The position numbers and the translations under genes are program-made. This document shows positions 22,443 through 32,727 of a stretch of DNA of 64,000 bases, piece by piece. The stretch is from Klebsiella terrigena (GTDB lineage: Bacteria; Pseudomonadota; Gammaproteobacteria; Enterobacterales; Enterobacteriaceae). The notes below the pieces were generated by a model. The model was given only the letters and a program-made list of their open reading frames with translations. It searched no databases and was not told the DNA's origin. Where the stretch lies: positions 57,695 through 121,694 of the forward strand of contig NZ_BJNO01000018.1 of assembly GCF_006539725.1 (NCBI RefSeq), read 5' to 3'. Position 1 is the stretch's first letter, and the number at the start of each line of letters is the position of its first letter.

Positions 22443-23912
22443 ATGACAGACGTAATCAATTCGGCGCCGATTGCAGCGGCAGGGTCACCCGACGGGGAAG
22501 TTAAATGGATACGCGGCGCGGCGGACGTTTCGCGCCTGATTAACGAGGGCAGCAGCGGGCGCAACAACGCGCGCATCGTCATGGGCATCGCGCTGGGCGG
22601 CATTTTTCTCGATGCCTACGATCTTGGCTCCCTGGCCTTTGGCCTGAAGGACATTACCCGTGAATTCAACCTGACGCCCGCCGGCACCGGCATGGTGGCC
22701 TCGGCCATCACCTTCGGCGCCATCGTCGGCGCGCTGCTGGGCGGCTATCTGACGGATAAAATCGGCCGCTACCGCGTCTTTATGGCGGATATGCTGTTCT
22801 TCGTGGTTGCCGCAATCGCCTGCGCGCTGGCGCCCAACGAATACGTCCTCACCGGCGCCCGGTTTGTCATGGGGCTCGGAGTGGGTATCGACCTGCCGGT
22901 GGCGATGGCCTTCCTGAGCGAATTCTCTAAACTCAAAGGGCCGGGCAACAAAGCCGCCAGCGTCGCCATGTGGTGCCCGACCTGGTACGCCGCCATCAGC
23001 GTTTCGTACCTGCTGGTGCTGTTTTTCTACGCCGCGCTGCCGGAAAGCCACAGCGACTGGCTGTGGCGGCTGATCCTCGGCTTCGGCGCAATCCCCGCGC
23101 TGGTGATTATCGCCATTCGCAGCCGCTACATGAGCGAGTCGCCGGTTTGGGCCGCCAATCAGGGCAACCTGCGTGAAGCGGCCTCGATTCTGCGCCAGGC
23201 GTACAACATCAACGCCCACGTGGCGCAGGACGCGCTGGATAAACCGGCGCCGGTGGTGAAAAAAGCGCAGTGGAGCAACTATTTACGCCTGTTCCAGGGG
23301 GTTTACCTGCGGCGTACGACCCTGGCGACGCTGCTCTCGGTGGTCTCGTCATTCGCCTATAACGCCGTCGCCTTTGGCCTGCCGGTGATTATCTCCAGCT
23401 TCTTCGTGCAGTCGATGCTAACCACGATCCTGATCTCGCTGGTCCTGAACCTGCTCTTCGCCTTCGTCGGCGGGCTGCTGGCGGTACGGCTGGTGCCGCG
23501 CCTTGGGGCGTGGAAAATGTCGCTGGCGGGATACGGCTGCCAGCTGGCGGCGCTGCTGGGGCTGGCGCTGATTGGCCGCCCGGAAGGGGCCGCCGAAGGG
23601 ATCGTCGCGGTGGCCATGCTGGCGCTGTTCCTCTTCGGCCAGGGCTTTGGCCCCGGCGCGCATACCATGACTTTTGCCTCGCTGAGCTACCCGACATCGC
23701 TGCGCGGCGTTGGCGTCGGCCTCAACCAAACCCTGATGCGCAGCAGCTCAACGCTGTCGCTGTTCCTCTTCCCGCTGCTGGTTGCGGCGCTGGATACGCG
23801 CGTCTTTTGGGTTATCGCCGCGGCGCCGCTCATTGGCCTGCTGTCGCTGTTGGCCATCCGCTGGGAACCGTCGGGCTACGATATCGACGCCGAGGATTAT
23901 CAGGATAAATAG
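22443..23912 (+). CDS. MFS transporter, sugar/metabolite porter type
   Basis: A 489-residue, twelve-helix major facilitator. The A-like loop motif GGYLTDKIGRYRVF (about 99-112) and the central loop with RYMSESPVW (about 228-236) place it in the metabolite:H+ symporter group that includes YaaU-type proteins. The acidic membrane residue in GIFLDAYDLGSLAFG suggests proton coupling. The substrate cannot be told from sequence. It lies between plsY and the urease cluster on the same strand, but a terminator separates it from ureD, so a link with urea or nickel is only positional. Confidence 0.85.
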   Translation: MTDVINSAPIAAAGSPDGEVKWIRGAADVSRLINEGSSGRNNARIVMGIALGGIFLDAYDLGSLAFGLKDITREFNLTPAGTGMVASAITFGAIVGALLGGYLTDKIGRYRVFMADMLFFVVAAIACALAPNEYVLTGARFVMGLGVGIDLPVAMAFLSEFSKLKGPGNKAASVAMWCPTWYAAISVSYLLVLFFYAALPESHSDWLWRLILGFGAIPALVIIAIRSRYMSESPVWAANQGNLREAASILRQAYNINAHVAQDALDKPAPVVKKAQWSNYLRLFQGVYLRRTTLATLLSVVSSFAYNAVAFGLPVIISSFFVQSMLTTILISLVLNLLFAFVGGLLAVRLVPRLGAWKMSLAGYGCQLAALLGLALIGRPEGAAEGIVAVAMLALFLFGQGFGPGAHTMTFASLSYPTSLRGVGVGLNQTLMRSSSTLSLFLFPLLVAALDTRVFWVIAAAPLIGLLSLLAIRWEPSGYDIDAEDYQDK

Positions 23913-23923
23913 CGTTACCGCCG

Positions 23924-23946
23924 GGCGCTCGCGCTGAGCGCCTTTT
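23924..23946 (+). terminator. Intrinsic terminator after the MFS gene
   Basis: GGCGCTC (23924-23930) pairs with GAGCGCC (23936-23942) and is followed by TTTT. It insulates the MFS gene from the urease operon. Confidence 0.75.
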
Positions 23947-24051
23947 ACCCACCGCCCCTCAACCGTTCAACATGTAGCGATCCCGCCTGCGGGGGAAGGT
24001 CCAGGGATGGACCCTATCCGCAGCCGGCGGCGGTTTACGGGGATAATAAGC

Positions 24052-24066
24052 ATAAGCTTTTCATAT
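24052..24066. promoter_or_regulatory. Possible Nac-binding site upstream of ureD
   Basis: ATA-N9-TAT (ATAAGCTTTTCATAT) lies 71 bp upstream of the ureD start. In Klebsiella aerogenes the urease operon is activated under nitrogen limitation by the LysR-type protein Nac, which recognises ATA-N9-TAT. The inner TNC of the fuller consensus is not perfect, so the assignment is moderate. Confidence 0.5.
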
Positions 24067-24136
24067 GATCGGGATGCTTTGCGGCCGATCAATACTCATC
24101 GCTGCTGTTTTTTCTTGAGTTTGCAGGGGCGCAACA

Positions 24137-24961
24137 TTGCACAGCACCGTGTTACCACAGACAAAAAAAGGCTGGCAGGCTACGCTGGATCTCCGCTTTC
24201 AATCTATCGGCGATAAAACGGTCCTGACCTCTTCCCGTCACGTTGGCCCGTTAACCGTCCAGCGCCCTTTTTATCCCGAAGAAGAAACCTGCCACCTCTA
24301 TTTATTGCATCCGCCGGGCGGCATCGTTGGCGGCGACGAGCTGACGATTACCGCCGCCCTCGACGACGGCAGCCACGCGCTGATGACCATGCCCGGCGCC
24401 AGCAAGTTTTACCGCAGCAGCGGCGCGCAGGCGCATCTGCACCAGTGCTTCACCGTCGCGCCGCACGCTATTCTTGAATGGCTGCCGCAGGACGCCATTT
24501 TTTTCCCCGGCGCGCGAGCTAATCTGCAGACCACCTTCCATCTTCGCGCCACCAGCACGCTTTTAGCCTGGGATCTGCTGTGCCTCGGCCGCCCGGTGAT
24601 GGGCGAAACCTTTAGCCACGGCACCCTCGCGAATCGGCTGGAGGTGTGGGTTGATGAGACGCCGCTGCTGGTAGAACGCCTGCGTCTCGCCGACGGCCAG
24701 CTGGCCTGCATTGCCCAGCGGCCGTGGATAGGAACGCTGCTGTTCTATCCGGCCAACGAGACCCTGCTCGACGGCGTGCGCGAACGGCTCACCGCGCTTG
24801 CTACCTACGCCGGCGCCAGCCTCACCGACGGCCTGCTGACGGTCCGATTTTTAAGTGATGATAATTTGCTGTGCCAGCGGGCGATGCGCGATATCTGGCA
24901 GTTTATGCGCCCGCATCTGACCGGGAAACCCCCGGTTCCTCCCCGAATCTGGCTGACCTAA
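24137..24961 (+). CDS. ureD: Urease accessory protein UreD
   Basis: A 274-residue scaffold protein that binds apo-urease and recruits UreF and UreG for nickel insertion. The family core is clear: HVGPLTVQRPFYPEE, HPPGGIVGGDEL, PGASKFYRS, EWLPQDAIFFPGA and RFLSDDNLLCQR. The TTG at 24137 has AGGGG seven bases upstream (24125-24129). A GTG at 24149 gives an N-terminus closer to the K. aerogenes protein but lacks a ribosome site, so the true start is uncertain by four codons. It is first in a tight ureDABCEFG operon. Confidence 0.94.
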   Translation: MHSTVLPQTKKGWQATLDLRFQSIGDKTVLTSSRHVGPLTVQRPFYPEEETCHLYLLHPPGGIVGGDELTITAALDDGSHALMTMPGASKFYRSSGAQAHLHQCFTVAPHAILEWLPQDAIFFPGARANLQTTFHLRATSTLLAWDLLCLGRPVMGETFSHGTLANRLEVWVDETPLLVERLRLADGQLACIAQRPWIGTLLFYPANETLLDGVRERLTALATYAGASLTDGLLTVRFLSDDNLLCQRAMRDIWQFMRPHLTGKPPVPPRIWLT

Positions 24962-24970
24962 GAGAACGCT

Positions 24971-25273
24971 ATGGAACTGACCCCCAGAGAGAAAGATAAG
25001 CTGCTGCTGTTTACCGCCGCGCTGGTGGCGGAGCGCCGCCTGGCCCGCGGGCTGAAGCTGAACTACCCGGAAGCGGTGGCGTTAATTAGCGCCTTTATTA
25101 TGGAGGGCGCCCGCGACGGCAATAGCGTGGCGGCGCTGATGGAAGAGGGCCGCCACGTCCTGAGCCGCAGTCAGGTGATGGAGGGCGTGCCCGAAATGAT
25201 CCCCGATATCCAGGTCGAAGCCACCTTCCCGGACGGCTCGAAGCTGGTCACCGTCCACAATCCGATAATCTGA
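24971..25273 (+). CDS. ureA: Urease subunit gamma
   Basis: A 100-residue subunit, the normal length for three-subunit ureases. The signature region [21 protein letters not shown] and the [21 protein letters not shown] segment are conserved. It packs with UreB and UreC in the (alpha-beta-gamma)3 enzyme. It starts nine bases after ureD. Confidence 0.97.
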   Translation: MELTPREKDKLLLFTAALVAERRLARGLKLNYPEAVALISAFIMEGARDGNSVAALMEEGRHVLSRSQVMEGVPEMIPDIQVEATFPDGSKLVTVHNPII

Positions 25274-25282
25274 GGTGTCGCG

Positions 25283-25603
25283 ATGATCCCAGGTGAGTAC
25301 CAAGTGAAGCCCGGCCAGATAGCCCTTAACGTTGGCCGCATGACCCGCAGCATAATCGTTGAAAACCACGGCGACCGGCCTATTCAGGTGGGATCGCACT
25401 ATCACTTCGCAGAAGTGAATCCGGCGCTGAAGTTCGACCGCGAGCAGGCGACGGGCTATCGCCTGAATATCGCCGCCGGTACCGCGGTCCGTTTTGAACC
25501 CGGGCAAAAGCGTGAAGTAGAGCTGGTTGCCGTTGCCGGCTCCCGCGCGGTGTACGGCTTTCGCGGGGCGGTGATGGGAAAACTGGAGGCAACCGATGAG
25601 TAA
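25283..25603 (+). CDS. ureB: Urease subunit beta
   Basis: A 106-residue beta-rich subunit beginning MIPGEY, with [15 protein letters not shown] and a C-terminal [11 protein letters not shown], as in K. aerogenes UreB. It stabilises the trimer and neighbours the active-site flap. Its 3' end overlaps ureC by 8 bp, giving translational coupling and 1:1 stoichiometry. Confidence 0.97.
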   Translation: MIPGEYQVKPGQIALNVGRMTRSIIVENHGDRPIQVGSHYHFAEVNPALKFDREQATGYRLNIAAGTAVRFEPGQKREVELVAVAGSRAVYGFRGAVMGKLEATDE

Positions 25604-27299
25604 TATTTCACGCCAGGCCTATGCCGATATGTTTGGCCCCACCACCGGCGATAAGGTTCGCCTCGCGGATACCGAGCTGTGGATAGAGGTCGAGGACGAT
25701 CTCACCACCTACGGCGAAGAGGTGAAGTTCGGCGGCGGAAAGGTGATTCGCGACGGCATGGGCCAGGGGCAAATGCTCTCAGCGGAGTGCGTCGATCTGG
25801 TGCTGACCAACGCGCTGATCGTCGATCACTGGGGGATCGTGAAAGCGGATATCGGCGTCAAAGAGGGGCGCATCTTCGCCGTTGGCAAAGCGGGCAACCC
25901 GGATATCCAGCCTGACGTCACCATCCCTATCGGCGCGGCGACGGAAATCATTGCCGCCGAAGGTAAGATAGTCACCGCCGGCGGCGTCGATACGCATATC
26001 CACTGGATCTGCCCGCAGCAGGCGGAAGAGGCGCTGGTCTCCGGCGTCACCACCATGGTCGGCGGCGGCACCGGGCCGGCGGCGGGCACCCACGCCACCA
26101 CCTGCACGCCCGGGCCGTGGTATATCTCGCGGATGCTGCAGGCGGCGGATAGCCTGCCGGTTAACATCGGCCTGCTGGGTAAAGGCAACGGCTCCAACCC
26201 TGACGCGCTGCGTGAGCAGGTGGCGGCTGGCGTGATTGGCCTGAAAATCCACGAAGACTGGGGCGCGACGCCCGCGGCTATCAACTGTGCGCTGACCGTC
26301 GCCGATGAGATGGACGTTCAGGTCGCGCTGCACAGCGATACCCTCAACGAGTCCGGCTTTGTCGAAGATACCCTGGCGGCAATTGGCGGTCGCACCATCC
26401 ACACCTTCCATACCGAAGGTGCCGGCGGCGGCCACGCGCCGGATATTATTACCGCCTGCGCGCACCCCAATATTCTGCCCTCTTCGACTAACCCGACGTT
26501 GCCCTACACCGTCAATACCATCGATGAGCATCTCGATATGCTGATGGTTTGCCATCACCTCGACCCGGACATCGCGGAGGACGTGGCGTTTGCCGAATCG
26601 CGCATTCGCCGCGAGACCATCGCCGCCGAGGACGTCCTGCACGATATCGGCGCCTTCTCGCTGACCTCTTCCGATTCGCAGGCCATGGGCCGCGTCGGCG
26701 AGGTGGTGCTGCGCACCTGGCAGGTCGCCCACCGCATGAAGGTCCAGCGCGGTCCGCTGGCGGAAGAGCGCGGCGACAACGATAACTTTCGCGTTAAGCG
26801 CTATATCGCGAAATACACCATAAACCCGGCGCTGACCCACGGTATCGCCCACGAGGTCGGCTCGATTGAGGCCGGCAAGATGGCGGACCTGGTGCTGTGG
26901 TCCCCGGCGTTCTTCGGCGTGAAGCCGGCGTGCGTGGTGAAGGGCGGGATGATTGCCATCGCGCCAATGGGCGATATTAACGCTTCGATTCCCACCCCGC
27001 AGCCGGTGCACTATCGGCCGATGTTCGGAGCGCTGGGCAGCGCCCGCCATCACTGCCGGCTGACCTTCCTGTCGCAGGCGGCGGTAGAGAGCGGCGTGGC
27101 GCAGCGCCTCAATCTGCACAGCGCCACGGCCACGGTGAAGGGTTGTCGAACGCTGCAGAAGGCCGACATGATCCATAACGGCCTGCAGCCCAATATTACC
27201 GTTGATGCGCAAACCTATGAGGTGCGTATTGACGGGGAGCTAATCACCAGCGAACCGGCAGAAGTGCTGCCGATGGCGCAACGTTACTTTCTGTTTTAA
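25596..27299 (+). CDS. ureC: Urease subunit alpha (catalytic)
   Basis: A 567-residue nickel amidohydrolase that hydrolyses urea to ammonia and carbamate. Every catalytic residue is present at the K. aerogenes numbering: His134 and His136 (THIHW), the carbamylated Lys217 (GLKIHED), His246, His272, the flap Cys319-His320 (VCHHLDPD) and Asp360 (SSDSQAMG). Nickel is loaded by UreDEFG encoded around it. An intact active site and complete accessory set predict a urease-positive organism. Confidence 0.99.
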   Translation: MSNISRQAYADMFGPTTGDKVRLADTELWIEVEDDLTTYGEEVKFGGGKVIRDGMGQGQMLSAECVDLVLTNALIVDHWGIVKADIGVKEGRIFAVGKAGNPDIQPDVTIPIGAATEIIAAEGKIVTAGGVDTHIHWICPQQAEEALVSGVTTMVGGGTGPAAGTHATTCTPGPWYISRMLQAADSLPVNIGLLGKGNGSNPDALREQVAAGVIGLKIHEDWGATPAAINCALTVADEMDVQVALHSDTLNESGFVEDTLAAIGGRTIHTFHTEGAGGGHAPDIITACAHPNILPSSTNPTLPYTVNTIDEHLDMLMVCHHLDPDIAEDVAFAESRIRRETIAAEDVLHDIGAFSLTSSDSQAMGRVGEVVLRTWQVAHRMKVQRGPLAEERGDNDNFRVKRYIAKYTINPALTHGIAHEVGSIEAGKMADLVLWSPAFFGVKPACVVKGGMIAIAPMGDINASIPTPQPVHYRPMFGALGSARHHCRLTFLSQAAVESGVAQRLNLHSATATVKGCRTLQKADMIHNGLQPNITVDAQTYEVRIDGELITSEPAEVLPMAQRYFLF

Positions 27300-27308
27300 G
27301 GAGTCCGG

Positions 27309-27803
27309 ATGCTGTATCTGACCCAACGCGTGGATGCGCCGGTGCAGGCAACGGCCAGCGTCACGCTGCCGATTGATGTGCGGGTAAAAAGCCGAATCAA
27401 AGTCACCCTTAACGACGGGCGCGAAGCGGGCCTGCTGCTGCCGCGCGGCCTGCTGCTGCGGGGCGGTGACGTGCTGAGCAATGAAGAGGGCAGCGAGTTC
27501 GTCGCGGTCGTTGCCGCCGATGAGGGCGTCTCCGTCGTGCGCTGCGAGGATCCGTTTACGCTGGCGAAAGCCTGCTATCACCTCGGCAACCGCCACGTTC
27601 CGCTGCAGATTATGCCCGGCGAGCTGCGCTACCACCACGACCACGTGCTGGACGATATGCTGCGCCAGTTCGGCCTGCAGGTGAGCTTCGCCCACCTGCC
27701 GTTCGAACCGGAAGCCGGCGCCTACGCCAGCGAGAGCCACGGGCACGCCCACGGTCATCATCACGATAGCGGCCACGACCACCATCACGGGCACGGTCAC
27801 TAA
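27309..27803 (+). CDS. ureE: Urease nickel metallochaperone UreE
   Basis: A 164-residue two-domain nickel chaperone. The peptide-binding N-domain is followed by a metal-binding C-domain with the key His96 (GNRHVPLQ). The C-terminal tail (144-164) holds twelve histidines in 21 residues, the Klebsiella-type His-rich tail that buffers nickel. It starts nine bases after ureC, and its stop abuts the ureF start. Confidence 0.97.
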   Translation: MLYLTQRVDAPVQATASVTLPIDVRVKSRIKVTLNDGREAGLLLPRGLLLRGGDVLSNEEGSEFVAVVAADEGVSVVRCEDPFTLAKACYHLGNRHVPLQIMPGELRYHHDHVLDDMLRQFGLQVSFAHLPFEPEAGAYASESHGHAHGHHHDSGHDHHHGHGH

Positions 27804-28478
27804 ATGCCGTCACCGGAAAAACGCCTGCGGCTGATGCAGCTGGCCAGCAGCAACCTGCCGGTCGGCGGCTATAGCTGGTCGCAGGGGCTGGAGTGGGCGG
27901 TAGAAGCGGGCTGGGTGGCCGATACTCCGGCCTTCGAGCGCTGGCAGCTGCAGCAGATGGAGCAGAGCTTTTTTACCGTCGATCTGCCGCTGTTCGCCCG
28001 CCTCTATCGCGCCTGCGAAGCTAACAACCTGGCCGAGGCTCAGCGCTGGGCGGCGTACCTGCTCGCCTGCAGAGAAACCCGCGAGCTGCGCGAAGAGGAG
28101 CGTAATCGCGGGGCGGCGTTCACCCGACTGCTTGCCGACTGGCAGCCGGAGTGTCCCAAAGAGTGGCGGACGCTGTGCCAGCAAAGCCAGCTGGCCGGCA
28201 TGGCCTGGCTTGGCGTGCGCTGGCAAATTAGCCTCCCCGACCTGGCGCTGAGCCTCGGCTACAGCTGGATTGAGGGCGCGGTGATGGCCGGCGTTAAGCT
28301 GGTGCCCTTTGGGCAACAGGCGGCGCAGCAGCTGATCATCCGCCTGTGCGATCGCTATGCGGCGGATATGGCCAGCGCGCTTGCCGCCCCGGACGAGGCG
28401 ATCGGCTCCTCCACGCCGCTGACCGCCATCGCCTCCGCCCGACATGAAACGCAGTATTCCCGACTATTCCGTTCTTAG
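27804..28478 (+). CDS. ureF: Urease accessory protein UreF
   Basis: A 224-residue all-helical protein that bridges UreD and UreG in the activation complex and gates GTP hydrolysis fidelity. Family marks are [20 protein letters not shown] at the N-terminus and the C-terminal [21 protein letters not shown]. The ATG directly follows the ureE TAA, with no gap. No frameshift or missing segment is seen. Confidence 0.96.
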   Translation: MPSPEKRLRLMQLASSNLPVGGYSWSQGLEWAVEAGWVADTPAFERWQLQQMEQSFFTVDLPLFARLYRACEANNLAEAQRWAAYLLACRETRELREEERNRGAAFTRLLADWQPECPKEWRTLCQQSQLAGMAWLGVRWQISLPDLALSLGYSWIEGAVMAGVKLVPFGQQAAQQLIIRLCDRYAADMASALAAPDEAIGSSTPLTAIASARHETQYSRLFRS

Positions 28479-28486
28479 GAGAAAGC

Positions 28487-29104
28487 ATGAACAACTACAA
28501 ACATCCGCTGCGCGTGGGCGTCGGCGGCCCGGTCGGCTCCGGGAAAACCGCGCTGCTGGAAGCGCTGTGTAAAGCCATGCGTAATACGTATCAGCTGGCC
28601 GTCGTCACCAACGATATCTATACCAAAGAAGATCAGCGCATCCTCACCGAAGCCGGCGCGCTGGAGCCGGAACGGATCGTCGGCGTCGAAACCGGCGGCT
28701 GTCCGCATACCGCCATCCGCGAAGACGCGTCGATGAACCTGGCGGCGGTGGAAGCGCTGAGCGAAAAATTCGGTAACCTTGAGCTTATCTTCGTCGAAAG
28801 CGGCGGCGATAACCTTAGCGCAACCTTTAGCCCCGAGCTGGCCGATCTGACCATCTACGTTATCGACGTGGCGGAAGGGGAGAAAATCCCGCGTAAAGGC
28901 GGCCCGGGGATCACCAAATCGGACTTCCTGGTGATCAACAAAACCGACCTTGCACCGTATGTGGGCGCCTCGCTGGAAGTGATGGAGCGCGACACCATGC
29001 GGATGCGCGGCGAGCGTCCGTGGGCCTTTACTAACCTGAAAAGCGGCGACGGCCTGCAGAGCATCATTGACTTCCTCGAAGACAAAGGCATGCTGCGCCG
29101 CTAG
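28487..29104 (+). CDS. ureG: Urease accessory GTPase UreG
   Basis: A 205-residue SIMIBI GTPase that drives nickel delivery. The P-loop GGPVGSGKT (13-21), the invariant nickel-binding Cys72-Pro-His74, ESGGDNL and the [10 protein letters not shown] guanine-specificity motif are present. It is the last urease gene and is followed by a strong hairpin. Confidence 0.98.
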   Translation: MNNYKHPLRVGVGGPVGSGKTALLEALCKAMRNTYQLAVVTNDIYTKEDQRILTEAGALEPERIVGVETGGCPHTAIREDASMNLAAVEALSEKFGNLELIFVESGGDNLSATFSPELADLTIYVIDVAEGEKIPRKGGPGITKSDFLVINKTDLAPYVGASLEVMERDTMRMRGERPWAFTNLKSGDGLQSIIDFLEDKGMLRR

Positions 29105-29108
29105 GCCG

Positions 29109-29144
29109 TGCACCATCCGGACGCGCCCGCGCCCGGATGGTGCA
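29109..29144 (+). terminator. Hairpin ending the urease operon
   Basis: TGCACCATCCGG (29109-29120) pairs perfectly with 29133-29144 around a 12-nt GC-rich loop. A TTTTT follows only after about 13 nt. It probably terminates ureDABCEFG and separates it from the permease. Confidence 0.65.
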
Positions 29145-29255
29145 TTCGACGCCCTCTTTTTATCCTCCCCTCCCCCGCGGCCCCTGCGGCGCCTGCTCTA
29201 CGAAGTGGCATAAGGTTTGCTAATTACAGTCATACCTGACCATTAAGGAATGACT

Positions 29256-30863
29256 ATGTCGTCACTGGATATAAAAACTGAGCTACCTGCGCAAACCGGC
29301 ACCGCCGGCTCCCGTGAAACATTAGAAGATTACACCCTGCGCTACGCTCCGCTGAGCTTTCGCCGCTGGGGGCCAGGCGTCGTCGCCGTCACCGCGCTGG
29401 GCGGCATAGCCTACCTGGCCGACTTTTCTATCGGCGCCAGCATCGGCATGGCGTGGGGCACCACCAACGCCATTTACTCGATTCTGCTGGCCGCGCTGGT
29501 GATTTTCCTGACCGGTATTCCGCTGGCGATCACCGCCGCTCGCTATAACATCGACCTCGATTTAATCACCCGCAGCGCCGGATTCGGCTATTTTGGTTCG
29601 GTCATTACCAGCATCATTTTTGCCGGATTTACCTTTATCTTCTTCGCCCTTGAGGGCTCGATTATGGCGCAGGGGCTGCTGGTTGGCCTCGGGATCCCGC
29701 TGTGGATGGGCTACCTCATCGCCACCCTGATGGTGCTGCCGCTGGTCGTTTACGGCATGAAGGCCCTGACCCGTCTGCAGGTCTGGACCACGCCGCTGTG
29801 GCTGGTGCTGATGGTCGTGCCGGTGGCCTGGCTTATCGCCAAAGACCCGCAGCTGGTGGATGGCTTTATGAACTTTGCCGGCAAGAACGACGCCTCGCGC
29901 GTGGATTTAACCGCCATCATGCTGGGCGCCGGGGTGTGCCTGTCGCTGATCATGCAGATCGGCGAGCAGATTGACTATCTGCGCTTTATGCCGCCGAAAA
30001 CGGCAGAGAACAGCAGGAGCTGGTGGCTGGCGGTCTTTTCCGCCGGTCCGGGCTGGGTGGTGCTGGGGGCGATCAAGCAGATTATTGGCGCCTTCCTCGG
30101 CTTCTACCTGCTGACCCGCTTCCCGGCGGTACATAACACCGAGCCGGTTCAGCAGTTCGTCAGCGTCTTTGATAACATGGTGCCCGGCTGGCTGGCACTG
30201 ACCCTGGCCGTGGTGCTGGTGGTTATCTCGCAGATTAAAATTAACGTCACCAACGCCTACTCCGGCTCGCTGGCCTGGACCAGCGCCTGGACGCGCACCA
30301 CCCGCAGCTATCCTGGGCGGATCGTCTTTGTTGTCGTCAACCTCGCCATTGCGCTGGCGCTGATGGAGGGCGATATGTTCAGCGCCCTGTCGTGGATCCT
30401 CGGCTTTTACTCCAACTTCGCCATTGCCTGGGTCGTGGTGGTGGCGACCGATATTACCGTCAATAAGGGCCTGCTGAAGCTGGCGCCGGCCCAGCCGGAG
30501 TATCGTCGGGGAATGATCTATAACGTTAACCCGGTGGGGGTGGTTTCCTTTGCTCTCGCCGCCGGGCTCTCTATCTGCGCGTTCTTCGGCCTGCTCGGCG
30601 CCACCCTCGCCCCGTTCTCGCCGCTGATTGCGCTGGTTATAGCGCTGGTGATGACGCCGCTGATGGGCATTCTGACCCGCGGGCGCTACTACATCAAACA
30701 GCACGATGATGGCATTGCCGAACCGCGCTATGACGCGCAGGGGAACGCCTCCACCACCGTGTATCGCTGCATGACCTGCCGGGAAGAGTACGAGCGTCCG
30801 GACGTGATGCACTCGGCAAAACATCAGGGGGCCATTTGCTCGCTGTGTAAGAGTATGGAATAG
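29256..30863 (+). CDS. NCS1-family nucleobase permease with C-terminal Cys4 tail
   Basis: A 535-residue polytopic transporter of the nucleobase:cation symporter-1 (CodB-like) family with about twelve helices. Conserved parts include RRWGPGVVAVTALGGIAYLADFSIG and QIKINVTNAYSGSLAW. An extra hydrophilic C-terminus has C-x2-C (505, 508) and C-x2-C (528, 531), an apparent zinc ribbon not typical for the family. The ATG at 29256 is chosen, six bases after AAGGA; the ATG at 29250 touches the ribosome site. The position behind urease suggests uptake of a urea-yielding nitrogen source such as a purine or allantoin. That is inference only. Confidence 0.82.
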   Translation: MSSLDIKTELPAQTGTAGSRETLEDYTLRYAPLSFRRWGPGVVAVTALGGIAYLADFSIGASIGMAWGTTNAIYSILLAALVIFLTGIPLAITAARYNIDLDLITRSAGFGYFGSVITSIIFAGFTFIFFALEGSIMAQGLLVGLGIPLWMGYLIATLMVLPLVVYGMKALTRLQVWTTPLWLVLMVVPVAWLIAKDPQLVDGFMNFAGKNDASRVDLTAIMLGAGVCLSLIMQIGEQIDYLRFMPPKTAENSRSWWLAVFSAGPGWVVLGAIKQIIGAFLGFYLLTRFPAVHNTEPVQQFVSVFDNMVPGWLALTLAVVLVVISQIKINVTNAYSGSLAWTSAWTRTTRSYPGRIVFVVVNLAIALALMEGDMFSALSWILGFYSNFAIAWVVVVATDITVNKGLLKLAPAQPEYRRGMIYNVNPVGVVSFALAAGLSICAFFGLLGATLAPFSPLIALVIALVMTPLMGILTRGRYYIKQHDDGIAEPRYDAQGNASTTVYRCMTCREEYERPDVMHSAKHQGAICSLCKSME

Positions 30864-30889
30864 CGAAGAAAAGTAGAGTGCAAAAAGTC

Positions 30890-30910
30890 AGGCCGACGCG
30901 AGGTCGGCCT
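30890..30910 (-). terminator. Terminator of tsaD
   Basis: AGGCCGAC (30890-30897) pairs with GTCGGCCT (30903-30910). On the minus strand it is followed by a T-run, so it serves tsaD; it may also stop the permease transcript. Confidence 0.75.
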
Positions 30911-30920
30911 GTGAGCAGGA

Positions 30921-31934
30921 TCAGGCCGCCGGCAGCTCGGCGAGCGGCCAGCGCGGGCGCACGGTGACGCCGAGGTCAGGCTTCGCGCCGGTCCGCAGGC
31001 GCACCATTCCGGCATAGGCGATCATCGCGCCGTTGTCGGTACAGAACTCGGGGCGGGCGTAAAACACTTCCCCGCCGCGCTTTTGCATCATCTCGGCCAG
31101 CTTCGCGCGCAGCGTGCGGTTGGCGCTCACGCCGCCCGCCATCACCAGCCGCTTAAAGCCGGTCTGATCCAGCGCCCGACGGCACTTAATCATCAGCGTA
31201 TCCACCACCGCATCTTCAAACGCCCGCGCAATGTCCGCCCGGGTCTGGTCGTCATTCTCATTATTACGAATGGTGTTGGCGGCAAAGGTCTTCAGGCCAG
31301 AGAAGCTAAAATCCAGCCCCGGGCGATCGGTCATCGGCCGCGGGAAGACAAAACGGCCTTCGCTGCCCTGGGCGGCCATTTTAGAGAGCATCGGGCCGCC
31401 GGGATAATCGAGGCCCAGCAGCTTGGCGGTCTTATCAAACGCTTCCCCTGCCGCATCGTCTATCGATTCGCCCAGCAGCTCATACTGGCCAATGCCGGTC
31501 ACGCTAATCAGCTGGGTATGGCCGCCGGAAACCAGCAGCGCCACAAAAGGATAGTCCGGCGGATTATCTTCCAGCATCGGCGCCAGCAGATGCCCTTCCA
31601 TATGGTGTACCGGGATTGCCGGGACGTTCCAGGCGAACGCCAGCGAACGGCCCACCGTGGCGCCAACCAGCAGCGCGCCGACCAGCCCCGGCCCGGCGGT
31701 GTAGGCAACCGCATCGATATCTTTCGCCGTCAGTCCGGCCTCTTTCAGCGCCGCCTGGATCAGCGGTACCGTTTTACGCACGTGATCGCGCGAAGCCAGC
31801 TCAGGCACCACGCCGCCGTAGTCAGCGTGAAGTTTCACCTGACTATACAATTGGTTGGCCAGCAGGCCTTGCTTATCGTCGTAAATGGCGATGCCGGTTT
31901 CATCGCAGGATGTTTCAATACCCAGTACACGCAT
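30921..31934 (-). CDS. tsaD: tRNA N6-threonylcarbamoyladenosine transferase TsaD
   Basis: A 337-residue ASKHA-fold enzyme that transfers the threonylcarbamoyl group to A37 of ANN-decoding tRNAs together with TsaB, TsaC and TsaE. The N-terminal [19 protein letters not shown], the metal motif HHMEGH (about 110-115) and VSGGHTQL are intact. The length equals E. coli TsaD. It is divergent from rpsU, as in other enterobacteria. Confidence 0.97.
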   Translation of the reverse strand: MRVLGIETSCDETGIAIYDDKQGLLANQLYSQVKLHADYGGVVPELASRDHVRKTVPLIQAALKEAGLTAKDIDAVAYTAGPGLVGALLVGATVGRSLAFAWNVPAIPVHHMEGHLLAPMLEDNPPDYPFVALLVSGGHTQLISVTGIGQYELLGESIDDAAGEAFDKTAKLLGLDYPGGPMLSKMAAQGSEGRFVFPRPMTDRPGLDFSFSGLKTFAANTIRNNENDDQTRADIARAFEDAVVDTLMIKCRRALDQTGFKRLVMAGGVSANRTLRAKLAEMMQKRGGEVFYARPEFCTDNGAMIAYAGMVRLRTGAKPDLGVTVRPRWPLAELPAA

Positions 31935-32499
<565 letters not shown>

Positions 32500-32503
32500 T
32501 CTG

Positions 32504-32523
32504 TTGAGGGCTAAAGCCCTCAA
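32504..32523 (+). terminator. Internal terminator/attenuator between rpsU and dnaG
   Basis: TTGAGGGC (32504-32511) pairs with GCCCTCAA (32516-32523) around TAAA, and the trailing U-run is weak. It is equivalent to the E. coli T1 terminator that reduces primase synthesis. Confidence 0.75.
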
Positions 32524-32727
32524 TTCAGGCTGAGTTGTAAGTTGTAAGGCCGTGCTTCCGGAAGGAATGCGCGGCTTATTTTCGTTTATGCATTAGCATA
32601 TACACTCACCCCTTCAGGATGCATCAAAGCAGCATAAGAGCGAATCCCGGGAGCTGACTGACGTCGGCGGCAGGGGCGCATCGGCGCTGAAGCAGCTTGT
32701 TGGATCAGGTGTATAATTACGGGGCCT

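Noticed and set aside
25779..27212. A 477-codon frame antisense to ureC
   Set aside because: High GC and strong codon bias of ureC leave the opposite strand open. The sense gene has all catalytic residues and the antisense product has no recognisable motif.
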